A stretch of 64,000 nucleotides of DNA from Qipengyuania mesophila (GTDB lineage: Bacteria > Pseudomonadota > Alphaproteobacteria > Sphingomonadales > Sphingomonadaceae): assembly GCF_019711655.1 (NCBI RefSeq), contig NZ_JAIGNU010000004.1, forward strand, positions 124,001 to 188,000, in the 5' to 3' direction. The notes under the pieces are model-generated. The model had not been told where the DNA came from. It was given only the letters and a program-made list of their open reading frames with translations, and did no database searches. Positions 18,149 through 27,367 of this stretch are shown one piece after another. The first letter of the stretch is position 1; every line of letters begins with the position of its first letter. Position numbers and translations under genes: made by a program.

Positions 18149-19690
18149 TTGGCCCAGATCCGCCATGCCTTGAACACCAGGCGCGAAGACGATTTCGCCG
18201 CATGGTACCAGGAAGTCATCAGCGCTGCCGAAATGGCCGAGGAATCGGGCGTGCGCGGCTGCATGGTGATCCGTCCGTGGGGCTATGGCATCTGGGAGCG
18301 GATGCAGCGCCTGCTCGACGACCGGATCAAGGAAACCGGTCACGAGAACGCCTATTTCCCGATCTTCATCCCGCTGTCGAATTTCGAACGCGAGGCCGAG
18401 CATGTGGAAGGCTTCGCCAAGGAAATGGCCGTCGTCACGCACCACCGGCTGATCGCGGGCAAGGATGGCGGGCTGGTGCCCGATCCCGAAGCCAAGCTCG
18501 AAGAACCGCTCGTCGTCCGTCCGACCTCGGAAACCATCATCGGCGACGCGATGGCGCGCTGGGTCCAGAGCTGGCGCGACCTGCCTCTGAAGCTCAACCA
18601 GTGGGCCAATGTCGTGCGTTGGGAAATGCGCACCCGCATGTTCCTGCGCACCAGCGAATTCCTCTGGCAGGAAGGCCACACGGCGCATGCCGACGAGGCC
18701 GAGGCCAAGGAGCACACGCTGCGGATGCTCGAGGTTTATCGTGCCTTCGCCGACGAGGATCTCGCGCTGGCGGTGATCCCCGGCGAGAAGCCCGAGAACG
18801 AACGCTTCCCCGGCGCGGTGGAGACCTGGTCGATCGAGGCGATGATGCAGGACGGCAAGGCGCTCCAGGCCGGGACCAGCCATTATCTCGGCACCAATTT
18901 CGCGCAGGCCTCGGGCATCAAGTTCCAGAACAAGGAAGGCAGCGAGAGCCTCGCCCACACCACCAGCTGGGGCGTCTCGACGCGCATGGTTGGCGGCGTG
19001 ATCATGACGCATGGCGACGATGACGGGCTGCGCCTGCCGCCCAAGATCGCGCCGCAGCAGGTCGTGATCCTGCCGATGCTGCGCGACAAGCCCGAAGACC
19101 AGGAACTGATCGACTATTGCGAGGCACTGCGCGCGACGCTCGCGACGCAGAGCGTGTTCGGCGAGCGCCTGCGCGTCCTGCTCGACACGCGCCCCGGCAA
19201 GGCCGCGCAGAAGCGCTGGGACTATGTCCGCAAGGGCGCCCCGATCATCGTCGAGGTCGGCGGTCGCGATATGGAAAACGGCGTCGTCTCGATGCTCCGC
19301 CGCGACCGGCTATGGGACGAAGAGACGGGCAAGCCTGCCTTCCAGAACCCGACCCGCGAGGTGGCCGGCCAGACCATCGCCGACGTGCTCGCCGACATGC
19401 AGGCTGCCTATCTCACCGAAGCCGCCGAGCGCCGCGATGCCAACATCATCCGCGGCGTGACCGACTTCGCCGAGGTGGAAAAGCACTTCGCCGCCTCGCG
19501 CTATCCGGGCTGGGTCGAGGTCCAGTGGTCGAAGCCGACCGGCGACGCGCTCGAAAAGGTCGTCGAGCGGCTGAAGGAACACAAGCTCACTATCCGCAAC
19601 GTCCCGATGGACGCGGCGCCGGTCGACGGCAGCTGCATTTTCACCGGCGAGGCAGCGGTCGAGCGAATCCTGCTAGCGAAGGCCTACTGA
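18149..19690 (+). CDS. proS: Prolyl-tRNA synthetase (ProS type 3)
   Basis: This 513-residue class II aminoacyl-tRNA synthetase charges tRNA-Pro. It is the shorter archaeal/eukaryote-like type with no bacterial editing insertion. Class II motif 2 lies around NQWANVVRWEMRTRMFLRTSEFLWQEGHTAH (key residues Arg and Glu), and motif 3 sits in the catalytic core before the anticodon-binding domain (LPMLRDKPED onward). It starts at a TTG (18149) 9 bases after a GGGA. The C-terminal tail ends ILLAKAY. Confidence 0.95.
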   Translation: MAQIRHALNTRREDDFAAWYQEVISAAEMAEESGVRGCMVIRPWGYGIWERMQRLLDDRIKETGHENAYFPIFIPLSNFEREAEHVEGFAKEMAVVTHHRLIAGKDGGLVPDPEAKLEEPLVVRPTSETIIGDAMARWVQSWRDLPLKLNQWANVVRWEMRTRMFLRTSEFLWQEGHTAHADEAEAKEHTLRMLEVYRAFADEDLALAVIPGEKPENERFPGAVETWSIEAMMQDGKALQAGTSHYLGTNFAQASGIKFQNKEGSESLAHTTSWGVSTRMVGGVIMTHGDDDGLRLPPKIAPQQVVILPMLRDKPEDQELIDYCEALRATLATQSVFGERLRVLLDTRPGKAAQKRWDYVRKGAPIIVEVGGRDMENGVVSMLRRDRLWDEETGKPAFQNPTREVAGQTIADVLADMQAAYLTEAAERRDANIIRGVTDFAEVEKHFAASRYPGWVEVQWSKPTGDALEKVVERLKEHKLTIRNVPMDAAPVDGSCIFTGEAAVERILLAKAY

Positions 19691-19727
19691 CTTGAAATGA
19701 CGCGGGCTTTGCCCGAAGCAGGCGCGC

Positions 19728-21074
19728 ATGAAGAAAACGCTCCTGCTCGCCGCCCTCGTCGCCACCCCGCTTTCCGCACAGGAGAGCGATCCTGCGGCGG
19801 GCGTGTCGCAGGAGCGGCTGCGTGCCGATATCGACACGCTGGTCGGCTTCGGCACGCGGCACACGTTGTCAGAACAGGATAATCCCGAGCGCGGGATCGG
19901 CGCCGCGATCGACTGGGGCCTCGCCGAATTCGGCCGCATTTCCGACGACTGCGGCGGCTGCCTGACCGTGGTCGCGCCGGAGCGGATGGTGACGGGTTCG
20001 CGCATTCCCGACCCCGTCCGCCTGCGCAATGCGGTCGCGATCCAGCGAGGGACCGAGCGGCCGAACGAGGTGGTCATCGTCCAGGGCCATATCGACAGCC
20101 GGGCCAGCGACGTGCTCGACTGGCAGAAGGATGCCCCCGGCGCGAACGACGACGGGTCGGGCACGGTTCTCGTGCTCGAGGCCGCGCGCAATCTGTCGCA
20201 GCGCAGCTATCCGGTGACGATCGTCTATGCGCTGCTGTCGGGCGAGGAGCAGGGCCTCTTTGGAGGCCGGCTGATGGCCGACTATGCGGAAGAGCACGGC
20301 TGGCAGGTCAAGGCGGTGCTCAACAACGACATCGTCGGCGGAAGCTGCGGCAGCGATGGCTGGTGCGACGATGCCCATGTTCGCGTCTTTTCCGAAGGGC
20401 CGCGTGCCGACCTGACCGAGGACCTCCGCGCTGCGCAGCGTCGCGAAGGGGGCGAGAACGACACGCCGAGCCGCAACCTCTCGCGCTATATCGACCGGCT
20501 GGCCGACGAGAGCGAAGGCGGGCTCGACGTGCGCCAGATCTGGCGGACCGACCGCATGGGACGCGGCGGCGACCAGATTCCCTTCCTCGAAAAGGGCTAT
20601 CCGGCGGTGCGCTTCACCGTCGCGGTCGAGAACTACAACTGGCAGCACCAGGACCTGCGGACCGAGGACGGGATCGAGTATGGCGACACGCCCGACAAGA
20701 TGGACTTCGCCTATCTCGCCAAGGTGACCCAGCTCAATATCCGCACGCTCGATGCGCTCGCCCGTTCGCCCGTGCCGCCTGCCTCTCAGGCCAAGGCTGC
20801 GGTGCAGACCTTCACCGACGTTGCCTGGGAAGAGGTTCCCGGCGCGATCGGCTACACCGTCTGGCAGCGACGCACCGACGAGCCCTACTGGCGCCCCGAG
20901 CCGGTGATCGAGAATGTCGTCGCGACCAGCGCCCGCCTCAATGGCGTGCGCGGCGACGACTGGATCTTCGGTGTCAGCGCGATCGGCGCCGACGGAACAC
21001 GGAGCCCCGTCTCCAGCGCGGTCCCCGCGGGACAATTCGCGCCCAATCCGGCGGAGGAGGGTGAAACCCGCTAG
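19728..21074 (+). CDS. M28 family exported metallopeptidase
   Basis: The 448-residue protein has a signal peptide (cleavage near PLSAQ) and an M28 aminopeptidase-type catalytic domain: His in VQGHIDSR, bridging Asp in GANDDGSG, the Glu-Glu pair in LLSGEEQGLFG, Asp in LNNDIVGG, and a final His in ENYNWQHQDLR. The C-terminal 110 residues (TFTDVAWEEVPGAIGYTVWQR onward) look like a fibronectin-III-type domain. It probably acts in the periplasm or outside the cell on peptides. The start ATG lies 37 bases after proS, and a small CGGGC-TTT-GCCCG hairpin lies in that gap. Confidence 0.9.
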   Translation: MKKTLLLAALVATPLSAQESDPAAGVSQERLRADIDTLVGFGTRHTLSEQDNPERGIGAAIDWGLAEFGRISDDCGGCLTVVAPERMVTGSRIPDPVRLRNAVAIQRGTERPNEVVIVQGHIDSRASDVLDWQKDAPGANDDGSGTVLVLEAARNLSQRSYPVTIVYALLSGEEQGLFGGRLMADYAEEHGWQVKAVLNNDIVGGSCGSDGWCDDAHVRVFSEGPRADLTEDLRAAQRREGGENDTPSRNLSRYIDRLADESEGGLDVRQIWRTDRMGRGGDQIPFLEKGYPAVRFTVAVENYNWQHQDLRTEDGIEYGDTPDKMDFAYLAKVTQLNIRTLDALARSPVPPASQAKAAVQTFTDVAWEEVPGAIGYTVWQRRTDEPYWRPEPVIENVVATSARLNGVRGDDWIFGVSAIGADGTRSPVSSAVPAGQFAPNPAEEGETR

Positions 21075-21086
21075 GCGCGTCCCCAT

Positions 21087-23417
21087 ATGGCGCGCATGAC
21101 AAAACAGAACAAATTCCAGCAGGCCAAGGGGCTGCCGTCGAAAGAACAAATTCTCGAATTCATCCAGACCTCCGACACCCCCGCCGGCAAGCGCGAGATC
21201 GCCAAGGCGTTCGGGCTGAAGGGGCAGGAAAAGATCGCGCTCAAGAAGCGCCTCAAGGACATGGCCGAGGAAGGTCTGATCGACGGCAAGCGCACCGCCT
21301 ATCACCGCATGGGCGGCGTGCCCAAGGTGACCGTGCTCAAGGTCGTCGCGATCGAGGATGGCGAAGCCATTGCCGAGCCCGAGAACTGGGCCCCCGACAG
21401 CAAGGAAAAGCCGCCACGGCTGGTGGTGAAGGACAGCAAGAAGGTTGCCACGGTCAAGCGCGGCGACCGCATCCTCGCGCGTAACGAGGAAACGCCGCGT
21501 GGCTGGGTCGCGCATCCGATGAAGAAGCTGCCCGCACGCACCGAAGGCCTAATGGGCGTCGTCGAGTTCGATGGCGCGGGAAAGCCCTGGCTCGCGCCGG
21601 TCGACAAGCGCGTGCGCGACAGCGCGCCCATCGGCGATCTCGGCGAGGCGAAGGAAGGCGAGCTGGTGCTCGCCGAACGCATGGGCAAGTCCGCGCGCTC
21701 GAAGGTCAAGGTGGTCGAGGTGGTCGGCGACCCGCTCGCGCCCAAGGCCTTCAGCCTGATCGCCATCGCCAAGCACGGCATCCCGCACATCTTCCCGCAG
21801 GAAGCCATCGCCGAGGCCGAACGCGCTGTCGACCTGCCGCTCTCGCCCGACCACCGCGAGGACCTGCGCGACGTCCCCATCGTCGCGATCGATCCCGCCG
21901 ATGCGCGCGACCATGACGATGCCATCTGGGCCGAGCCCGACGGGAAGGGCGGCTACAAGGCGATCATCGCGATCGCCGACGTCAGCTACTACGTCCGCCC
22001 CGGCGGCGCGCTCGACCGTGAGGCGCGGAAGCGCGGCAATTCGGTCTATTTCCCCGACCGCGTCGTGCCGATGCTGCCCGAAGTGCTCAGCGCCGATGTC
22101 TGCAGCCTCAAGCAGGACGTCGACCGCGCGGCGATGGCATGCCACATCCGCATCGACAAGGACGGCAAGGTCAGCGACTGGCGCTTCACCCGCGCCATCG
22201 TCCGCCTGGCGAAGAACATCGCTTACGAGGACGCACAGGCGGCCGTCGATGCGGGCGATGCGCCCGAATACCTCCAGAACCTGTGGGGGGCGTGGAAGCT
22301 GCTGTTCAAGGCCCGCGAAGCCCGTGATCCGCTCGACCTCGAGCTGCCCGAACGGCAGGTGCGCCTCAACGACGAGGGCAAGATCGAGGAAATCACCGTG
22401 CGCGAGCGGCTCGACGCGCATCGCGTGGTCGAGGATTTCATGATCGCCGCCAATGTCGCCGCGGCCAAGGCGCTCGAGGCGAAAGCCGCGCCGGTCGTCT
22501 ATCGCGTCCACGAACAGCCGAGCCGCGAGAAGCTGCTCGCCTTCCGCGAATATCTCGCCAGCCAGGGCCGCAAGTTCGCCCTCGGCCAGGTGATCACGCC
22601 GGGCCTGTTCAACCGCATGCTCAAGGACATCGCCGACCCGGCGGAAAAGGCGCTGATCATGGAAGCGGTGCTGCGCAGCCAGACGCAGGCCTTCTACGGC
22701 CCGCAGAACGCAGGGCATTTCGGCCTTTCGCTCGGCAGCTACGCGCATTTCACTTCGCCGATCCGGCGTTATGCCGATCTGCTCGTCCACCGCGCGCTGG
22801 TCGATGCCTACAAGCTCGAACAGCCCAAACCCAAGGTCGACCTGCCCGAGGGCACCGGCCTGTCCGACCGCGACAAGACCGCGCTCCACCAGATCACCGA
22901 CGCGATCAGCCAGACCGAGCGGCGGGCGATGGAGGCCGAGCGCGACACGATCGACCGCTATGTCGCCGCCTGGCTCTCGGGCCGCGTCGGCGAGACCTTC
23001 GATACGCGCATCACCGGCGTGCAGGGCTTCGGCTTCTTCGCCACGATCGACAAGCTCGGCGGCGATGGGCTCGTCCCTGTCAGCACGCTCGGGCGGGAGT
23101 ATTTCAGCTATGACGAGGCCGCGCGCAAGCTCGTCGGCGAGAGCAGCGGCAAGGAATATGCCGTGGGCGACCGGCTGAGGCTCAAGCTCGCCGAAGCCAA
23201 TGCGCTGACCGGCGCGCTCAAGTTCGAAGTCCCCGACAGCGACGGCTCGGGGATCGAACCGCGCGGCAACCGCGCCCCGGAGAAAAAGCGCACGCACCAG
23301 AAGCGCGGCCCCAAGAAGGGCCCCGCCAAGGGCAAGGGCGCACCGCGCCAGTCGTACGATCAGGGCAAGCGCGGTCGGCCGGGCAATATCCGCCACCAGG
23401 GGCGCAAGAAGAGCTAG
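21087..23417 (+). CDS. rnr: Ribonuclease R
   Basis: This 776-residue 3'-5' exoribonuclease degrades structured RNA. It contains an N-terminal winged-helix region, cold-shock domains, the RNB catalytic block with IDPADARDHDDAIWAE (the acidic metal ligands), a later RRYADLLVHRALVDAY segment, an S1 domain (VGETFDTRITGVQGFGFFATI) and a very basic Lys/Arg-rich tail. Start ATG 21087 or 21096 are both possible. It starts 12 bases after the M28 gene and its stop overlaps the convergent regulator gene by CTAG. Confidence 0.96.
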   Translation: MARMTKQNKFQQAKGLPSKEQILEFIQTSDTPAGKREIAKAFGLKGQEKIALKKRLKDMAEEGLIDGKRTAYHRMGGVPKVTVLKVVAIEDGEAIAEPENWAPDSKEKPPRLVVKDSKKVATVKRGDRILARNEETPRGWVAHPMKKLPARTEGLMGVVEFDGAGKPWLAPVDKRVRDSAPIGDLGEAKEGELVLAERMGKSARSKVKVVEVVGDPLAPKAFSLIAIAKHGIPHIFPQEAIAEAERAVDLPLSPDHREDLRDVPIVAIDPADARDHDDAIWAEPDGKGGYKAIIAIADVSYYVRPGGALDREARKRGNSVYFPDRVVPMLPEVLSADVCSLKQDVDRAAMACHIRIDKDGKVSDWRFTRAIVRLAKNIAYEDAQAAVDAGDAPEYLQNLWGAWKLLFKAREARDPLDLELPERQVRLNDEGKIEEITVRERLDAHRVVEDFMIAANVAAAKALEAKAAPVVYRVHEQPSREKLLAFREYLASQGRKFALGQVITPGLFNRMLKDIADPAEKALIMEAVLRSQTQAFYGPQNAGHFGLSLGSYAHFTSPIRRYADLLVHRALVDAYKLEQPKPKVDLPEGTGLSDRDKTALHQITDAISQTERRAMEAERDTIDRYVAAWLSGRVGETFDTRITGVQGFGFFATIDKLGGDGLVPVSTLGREYFSYDEAARKLVGESSGKEYAVGDRLRLKLAEANALTGALKFEVPDSDGSGIEPRGNRAPEKKRTHQKRGPKKGPAKGKGAPRQSYDQGKRGRPGNIRHQGRKKS

Positions 23418-24193
23418 GCCATCAGCCGCTGGAGCAGTTGCGCCGACGGGCGATCGGCGGGGTAGAACGCCTCGATCGCCAGTTCGGACAGCGTCACGTC
23501 GACCGGCGTACCGAAGATCGTCACCGTCGAGACGAAGGACACCCGCCCGACCACCGTGTCGATCACCAGCGGCACCGCGATATCGGTGGCGAGCGTGGTC
23601 TCGTTGTCGTTCGCCTGCCGGTCGTAGCCCGCCAGTTCTTCGTGCAAGGCGGCCAGAACCGGATCGGCACTCGCCTCGACCTGCCGCGCGAGGCGGTGGA
23701 GGATATGCGCGCGCCATTCGTCGTAATTGACGATCTGCGGAGCAAGCCCGTCGGGATGCAGCGCGATCCGCAGCACGTTTGTGGGCGGTTCGAGGAGCGC
23801 GGCGGACACCTGCTCGGTCAGGATCGTCACCGCGGCATTGGCCGCCACCATGTTCCAGTGGCGGTCGACCGCCAGCGCGGGGTAGGGCTCGTGCCCGGCG
23901 AGCACATGGTCGACGATCGCGCGCATCGCCGCCATCTCCTCGCTGGCCAGCGGCCGCTCGCGATATCCAGGGGCGTAGCCCGCCGCCAGCAGCAGCGCGT
24001 TGCGCGCACGATGCGGCACGTCGAGACATTCGGCGAGCCGTTCGATCACCTCGGGGCTGGGGCGCGAGCGCCCTGTCTCGATGAAGCTGAGGTGCCGCGT
24101 CGAGATCTCGGTATCGAGCGCCAGGTCCATCTGGCTCATCCGCCGCCGCGCGCGCCATTCGCGAAGCTGTTCGCCAAGCGGTGCTACGTCCAT
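23414..24193 (-). CDS. XRE-family HTH regulator with MmyB-like ligand-binding domain
   Basis: The 259-residue protein has an N-terminal XRE helix-turn-helix (LREWRARRRMSQMDLALDTEISTRHLSFIETGRSRPS, key residues QMDLA and RHLSFIE) and a C-terminal MmyB-like PAS fold (about residues 90-240) that may bind a small ligand. The ATG at 24193 follows a GGGAG. It is divergent from a small membrane protein gene, and a perfect palindrome (24244-24260) lies between them, which is probably its own operator. The ligand is unknown. Confidence 0.9.
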   Translation of the reverse strand: MDVAPLGEQLREWRARRRMSQMDLALDTEISTRHLSFIETGRSRPSPEVIERLAECLDVPHRARNALLLAAGYAPGYRERPLASEEMAAMRAIVDHVLAGHEPYPALAVDRHWNMVAANAAVTILTEQVSAALLEPPTNVLRIALHPDGLAPQIVNYDEWRAHILHRLARQVEASADPVLAALHEELAGYDRQANDNETTLATDIAVPLVIDTVVGRVSFVSTVTIFGTPVDVTLSELAIEAFYPADRPSAQLLQRLMA

Positions 24194-24243
24194 CGCAGGG
24201 CTCCCTTCACCCGCCTGCCTAGCGTGGGCGCGAATGCAGTTCC

Positions 24244-24260
24244 ATTACCTCGCGGGTAAT
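24244..24260. promoter_or_regulatory. Palindromic operator for the divergent XRE/MmyB regulator
   Basis: ATTACC-TCGCG-GGTAAT is a perfect six-base inverted repeat around a five-base spacer. It lies 51 bases from the regulator start and 57 bases from the divergent membrane-protein start, in a GC-rich region where such a motif stands out. Autorepression plus control of the neighbour is the simplest model. Confidence 0.6.
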
Positions 24261-24316
24261 CGACCCGCCGCCTTTCCGGCGCGATGCTGGCGACTTCGAC
24301 AACCGGAGTATCGATC

Positions 24317-24697
24317 ATGAACCTTCGCACCACATTGCTGCTCGATGCCGCCAGCGCGGCGCTGTTCGTCCTCCTGTGCCTCGGCGCCACCGGCACGCTC
24401 GCCGCGATGACCGGCCTGCCTGCAACCGTCGTCGCGATCGCCGGCTGGATCTGCGTGCCCTCCGCGCTGCTGTTCCTGTGGCAGGCCTTCAGTCCCTCGC
24501 GCCCGCTGCTCGCCGCGGTGGTCGCGGGCAACGCCGCCTGGGTCCTGGCCAGCATCGGCGTGTGGCTCGCCTTCTTTAGCCAGCTCACGCCGCTCGGCCA
24601 CGCAATCCTGATCGGCCAGGCTTGCGCGGTCGAATTCTTCGCCTTCATGGAATGGCGCGGCGCGAAGGCGCTGCGGCGCGAACAGCTGGCGAGTTAG
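24317..24697 (+). CDS. Small four-helix membrane protein
   Basis: The 126-residue product has about four hydrophobic helices (ALFVLLCLGATGTLAAM, VVAIAGWICVPSALLFLW, LLAAVVAGNAAWVLASIGVWL, and a last near AILIGQACAVEF) and a short basic tail. I do not recognise a named family with certainty. It is divergent from the XRE/MmyB regulator and shares its palindromic operator, so it is the best candidate target. It converges with the universal stress protein gene with overlapping stops (TTAG). Confidence 0.72.
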   Translation: MNLRTTLLLDAASAALFVLLCLGATGTLAAMTGLPATVVAIAGWICVPSALLFLWQAFSPSRPLLAAVVAGNAAWVLASIGVWLAFFSQLTPLGHAILIGQACAVEFFAFMEWRGAKALRREQLAS

Positions 24698-25146
24698 GCC
24701 AGCTCGTCGATCGCCTCGCGGCTCAGCCCGCCGGGGACGAGGTAGAGCGGGCAGGGCAGCTGCCCGGCATGCCCCGCGAAATGCGTCACCAGCGGGCCCG
24801 AATTGCCCTCCGCGCTGGTCGCCAGGACCAGCGCGGCGATGCCGCCGTGTTCCTCGATATATTTGCGGATCACGTCGGCGGGCGGGCCCGGACGCACCGC
24901 GATGATCGGCATCTTGCCCATTTCGCCGAAGATGTTGCCGGCGGCCGAATTGGCCATCACCTCGGCGCGCTGGCGCGCTTCCTCCTCGATCGTCGCCTGC
25001 ACCCCGCCGAAGGCGTTGAAGGTCTGCTGCGGCACCAGCGCGAGGATATGCACCGATCCGCCGGTCTTCTGCGCGCGCAACGAGGCGAAGCGCAGGGCGG
25101 TCTTGGCTTCCTCGGTCTCGTCCATCACGACAAGGTATGTACGCAT
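24694..25146 (-). CDS. Universal stress protein (UspA family)
   Basis: This 150-residue cytoplasmic protein has the Usp fold. The start TYLVVMDETEEAKTALRFA matches strand 1 and helix 1, and the C-terminal part shows the expected strand order ending LPCPLYLVPGG. The ATP-binding G-2x-G-9x-G(S/T) signature is degenerate here (ATSAEGNSGPLVTHFAG), so ATP binding is uncertain. It shares a divergent promoter region with pdhC. Confidence 0.85.
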   Translation of the reverse strand: MRTYLVVMDETEEAKTALRFASLRAQKTGGSVHILALVPQQTFNAFGGVQATIEEEARQRAEVMANSAAGNIFGEMGKMPIIAVRPGPPADVIRKYIEEHGGIAALVLATSAEGNSGPLVTHFAGHAGQLPCPLYLVPGGLSREAIDELA

Positions 25147-25275
25147 AGTCGATTTTCCCCTCGCGCAGCGCCTATCCGCTAATTCGTATTCTACGCAAGG
25201 ACCTTGCGGCGCATCGCCCTTTTCGCCAGAGGTGCCAGCGAACTCACTCCCCAGCGAGGACGTAACGTCAAGACC

Positions 25276-26580
25276 ATGCCCACGCCGATCAAAATGCCCG
25301 CCCTGTCGCCCACCATGGAGGAAGGCACGCTCGCCAAATGGCTGGTGAAGCCGGGCGACAAGGTCGAGGCCGGCGACATCATGGCCGAGATCGAGACCGA
25401 CAAGGCGACGATGGAATTCGAGGCGGTGGACGAGGGCACGATCGCCTCGATCGCGGTCGACGAGGGCACCGAAGGGGTCAAGGTCGGCACCGTCATCGCC
25501 ATGCTCGCCGAAGAGGGCGAAGATGTGGACGAGGCCGCCAAGGCTGCGCCCGCGGAAGCGGAGAGCGAGGCCAAACCCACCCCCGCTCAGCCTGAGCCTG
25601 TCGAAGGCCAGGCGAAACCGGCAGCGGCAGAGTCCGGTAACAGTCCTTCGACAGGCTCAGGACGAGCGGATGGTGCCAAGGGTGACCGCATCATTGCCTC
25701 GCCGCTGGCGAAGCGCATTGCCGAGCAGAAGGGCATCGACCTCGCGGGTGTGACGGGCAGCGGTCCCAACGGCCGTATCGTCAAGGCGGACGTCGAAGGC
25801 GCGCAGCCCGGCGCTGCACCGGCGAAGGCCGAAGCGGCACCCGCCGCGGCCGCTCCCGCCAAGCCCGCAACGCTCGGCGGCGATCTCGATGCGCCCTACG
25901 AAGCGCAGAAGCTCAACAATGTCCGCAAGGTCATCGCGCGGCGCCTGACCGAAGCGAAGCAGACCATCCCGCATATCTACCTTACAGTGGACGTGCGCCT
26001 CGATGCGCTGCTCAAGCTGCGCGGCGAGCTCAACAAATCGCTCGAGGCCGACGGCGTGAAGCTCTCGGTCAACGACCTTCTGATCAAGGCGCTCGCCCGC
26101 GCGCTCCAACGCGTGCCCAAGTGCAATGTCAGCTTCCAGGGCGACGAGCTGTTCCAGTACAGCCGCGAGGACATCTCGGTCGCGGTCGCCGCGCCCTCGG
26201 GCCTGATTACCCCGATCATCCGCGATGCGGGCCGCAAGGGCCTCGCGCAGATCAGCACCGAGATGAAGGAGCTTGCGGGCAAGGCCAAGGACGGCAAGCT
26301 GCAGCCGCAGGAATTCCAGGGCGGCACCGCCTCGCTCTCCAACCTCGGCATGTTCGGCACCAAGCAGTTCGACGCGGTGATCAACCCGCCGCAGGCGATG
26401 ATCCTCGCGGTCGGCGCGGGCGAGCAGCGCCCCTGGGTGGTCGACGGAGCATTGGGCGTCGCCACCGTGATGAGCGCCACCGGCAGCTTCGACCACCGCG
26501 CCATCGACGGCGCCGACGGCGCGCAGCTGATGGAAGCCTTCAAGCAGCTGTGCGAGAACCCGATGGGGCTGGTGGTCTAA
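25276..26580 (+). CDS. pdhC: Pyruvate dehydrogenase complex E2, dihydrolipoamide acetyltransferase
   Basis: The 434-residue E2 core transfers acetyl from lipoamide to CoA. The lipoyl domain (residues 1-80) carries Lys43 in [13 protein letters not shown] peripheral-subunit-binding domain follows ([26 protein letters not shown]). The catalytic domain ends with [14 protein letters not shown], containing the active-site His and Asp. The linker after the lipoyl domain (about residues 103-131) is translated from a 25-base-arm palindrome of the repeat type common in sphingomonads. pdhA and pdhB are not adjacent; lpdA (E3) lies 1 kb downstream. Confidence 0.95.
   Translation: MPTPIKMPALSPTMEEGTLAKWLVKPGDKVEAGDIMAEIETDKATMEFEAVDEGTIASIAVDEGTEGVKVGTVIAMLAEEGEDVDEAAKAAPAEAESEAKPTPAQPEPVEGQAKPAAAESGNSPSTGSGRADGAKGDRIIASPLAKRIAEQKGIDLAGVTGSGPNGRIVKADVEGAQPGAAPAKAEAAPAAAAPAKPATLGGDLDAPYEAQKLNNVRKVIARRLTEAKQTIPHIYLTVDVRLDALLKLRGELNKSLEADGVKLSVNDLLIKALARALQRVPKCNVSFQGDELFQYSREDISVAVAAPSGLITPIIRDAGRKGLAQISTEMKELAGKAKDGKLQPQEFQGGTASLSNLGMFGTKQFDAVINPPQAMILAVGAGEQRPWVVDGALGVATVMSATGSFDHRAIDGADGAQLMEAFKQLCENPMGLVV
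25583..25669. repeat. Sphingomonad-type palindromic repeat inside pdhC
   Basis: Left arm 25583-25607 and right arm 25645-25669 are inverted repeats of 25 bases with two mismatches; the inner 17 bases (CCTGAGCCTGTCGAAGG, 25591-25607, and its complement 25645-25661) are exact. The spacer is 37 bases. The element is read through in frame, giving [10 protein letters not shown] and [11 protein letters not shown] in the flexible E2 linker. Confidence 0.85.
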
Positions 26581-26583
26581 AGC

Positions 26584-27000
26584 GTGTTACCTCGTCGCCT
26601 CAAGATTCAGCTCTGGGTCGCAACTCTCATCACGCCAATAGTTGTTTGGCCACTTGTCTGGCTTGCGAGGGAGATTGACGTCGATGGCTTCGCTTGGCCG
26701 CAGGATGCTTACGTTCTGACCGGTGTGTACGGATCGAGCGTCATCCTGACGGGACTCGGCTTACTTCTGGTTGCTCTCCCCTCAACCTTTGCAGGCGAGA
26801 AGCTATCTCAAGGCAAGCGATGGGGCGTCATAGCAACAAACTCCTGTGTCGCTGTACTGCTATGCGCCGGGATCAATGCGCTCGGAATTGCGGAACCATT
26901 GCTAAGCGCAATGCTCGCCCACGTTGTGTTCGCGGCCACGATATTCACTGCGCTCTACGCAACAAGGGACGATTTCGTTGGTGAGACCGCAGTTGCCTGA
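26584..27000 (+). CDS. Small membrane protein of unusual composition
   Basis: The 138-residue product has about four hydrophobic helices (VATLITPIVVWPLVWLA, GVYGSSVILTGLGLLLVALP, VIATNSCVAVLLCAGINALG, LSAMLAHVVFAATIFTALYA). Its base composition is clearly less GC-rich than its neighbours and it uses codons rare here (TTA, ATA, TCA, ACA). It starts at a GTG four bases after pdhC and overlaps the next gene's start by about 20 bases. No family recognised. The composition suggests recent acquisition, although close linkage and overlap argue that it is expressed. Confidence 0.65.
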   Translation: MLPRRLKIQLWVATLITPIVVWPLVWLAREIDVDGFAWPQDAYVLTGVYGSSVILTGLGLLLVALPSTFAGEKLSQGKRWGVIATNSCVAVLLCAGINALGIAEPLLSAMLAHVVFAATIFTALYATRDDFVGETAVA

Positions 27001-27367
27001 TCGCTCCCCCCTCATCCGCGTCACCGCCATGCCGACCGATCTCAACCCCTATGGCGGGGTGTTCGGCGGCTGGCTGATGAGCCAGATGGCGCTCGGCGCC
27101 GGTTCGCTCGCGAGCCGCGAGGGGAAGGGCAAGGCGGTGGTCGTCTCGGCCAGCGATTTCGCCTTTCCCGGCGCGATGCAGGTGGGCGACGAGCTCTCGG
27201 TCTATTGCGACATCGTCGCGACCGGCACCACCTCGCTGACCATCGCCGCCGAGGCCGTGGCGCGCGAACGCAATGGCGAGGCCGAGACCAAGGTGGCGCA
27301 GGGCACCTTCAAATTCGTGCTGCTCGACGAAAACGACCGCCCGCGCGCGGTGGCGCAATGGGCATGA
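26981..27367 (+). CDS. Acyl-CoA thioesterase, hotdog fold (YciA-like)
   Basis: This 128-residue hotdog protein has the YciA-type start PLIRVTAMPTDLNPYGGVFGGWLMSQM, in which the Asn-x-x-Gly-x-x-Phe-Gly-Gly segment forms the active-site helix. The catalytic Asp position is replaced by small residues in this paralogue group. I place the start at GTG 26981; TTG 26978 has slightly better spacing from AAGGGA. It lies between pdhC and lpdA, which suggests a link to acyl-CoA pools, but no specific substrate can be stated. Confidence 0.8.
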   Translation: MRPQLPDRSPLIRVTAMPTDLNPYGGVFGGWLMSQMALGAGSLASREGKGKAVVVSASDFAFPGAMQVGDELSVYCDIVATGTTSLTIAAEAVARERNGEAETKVAQGTFKFVLLDENDRPRAVAQWA

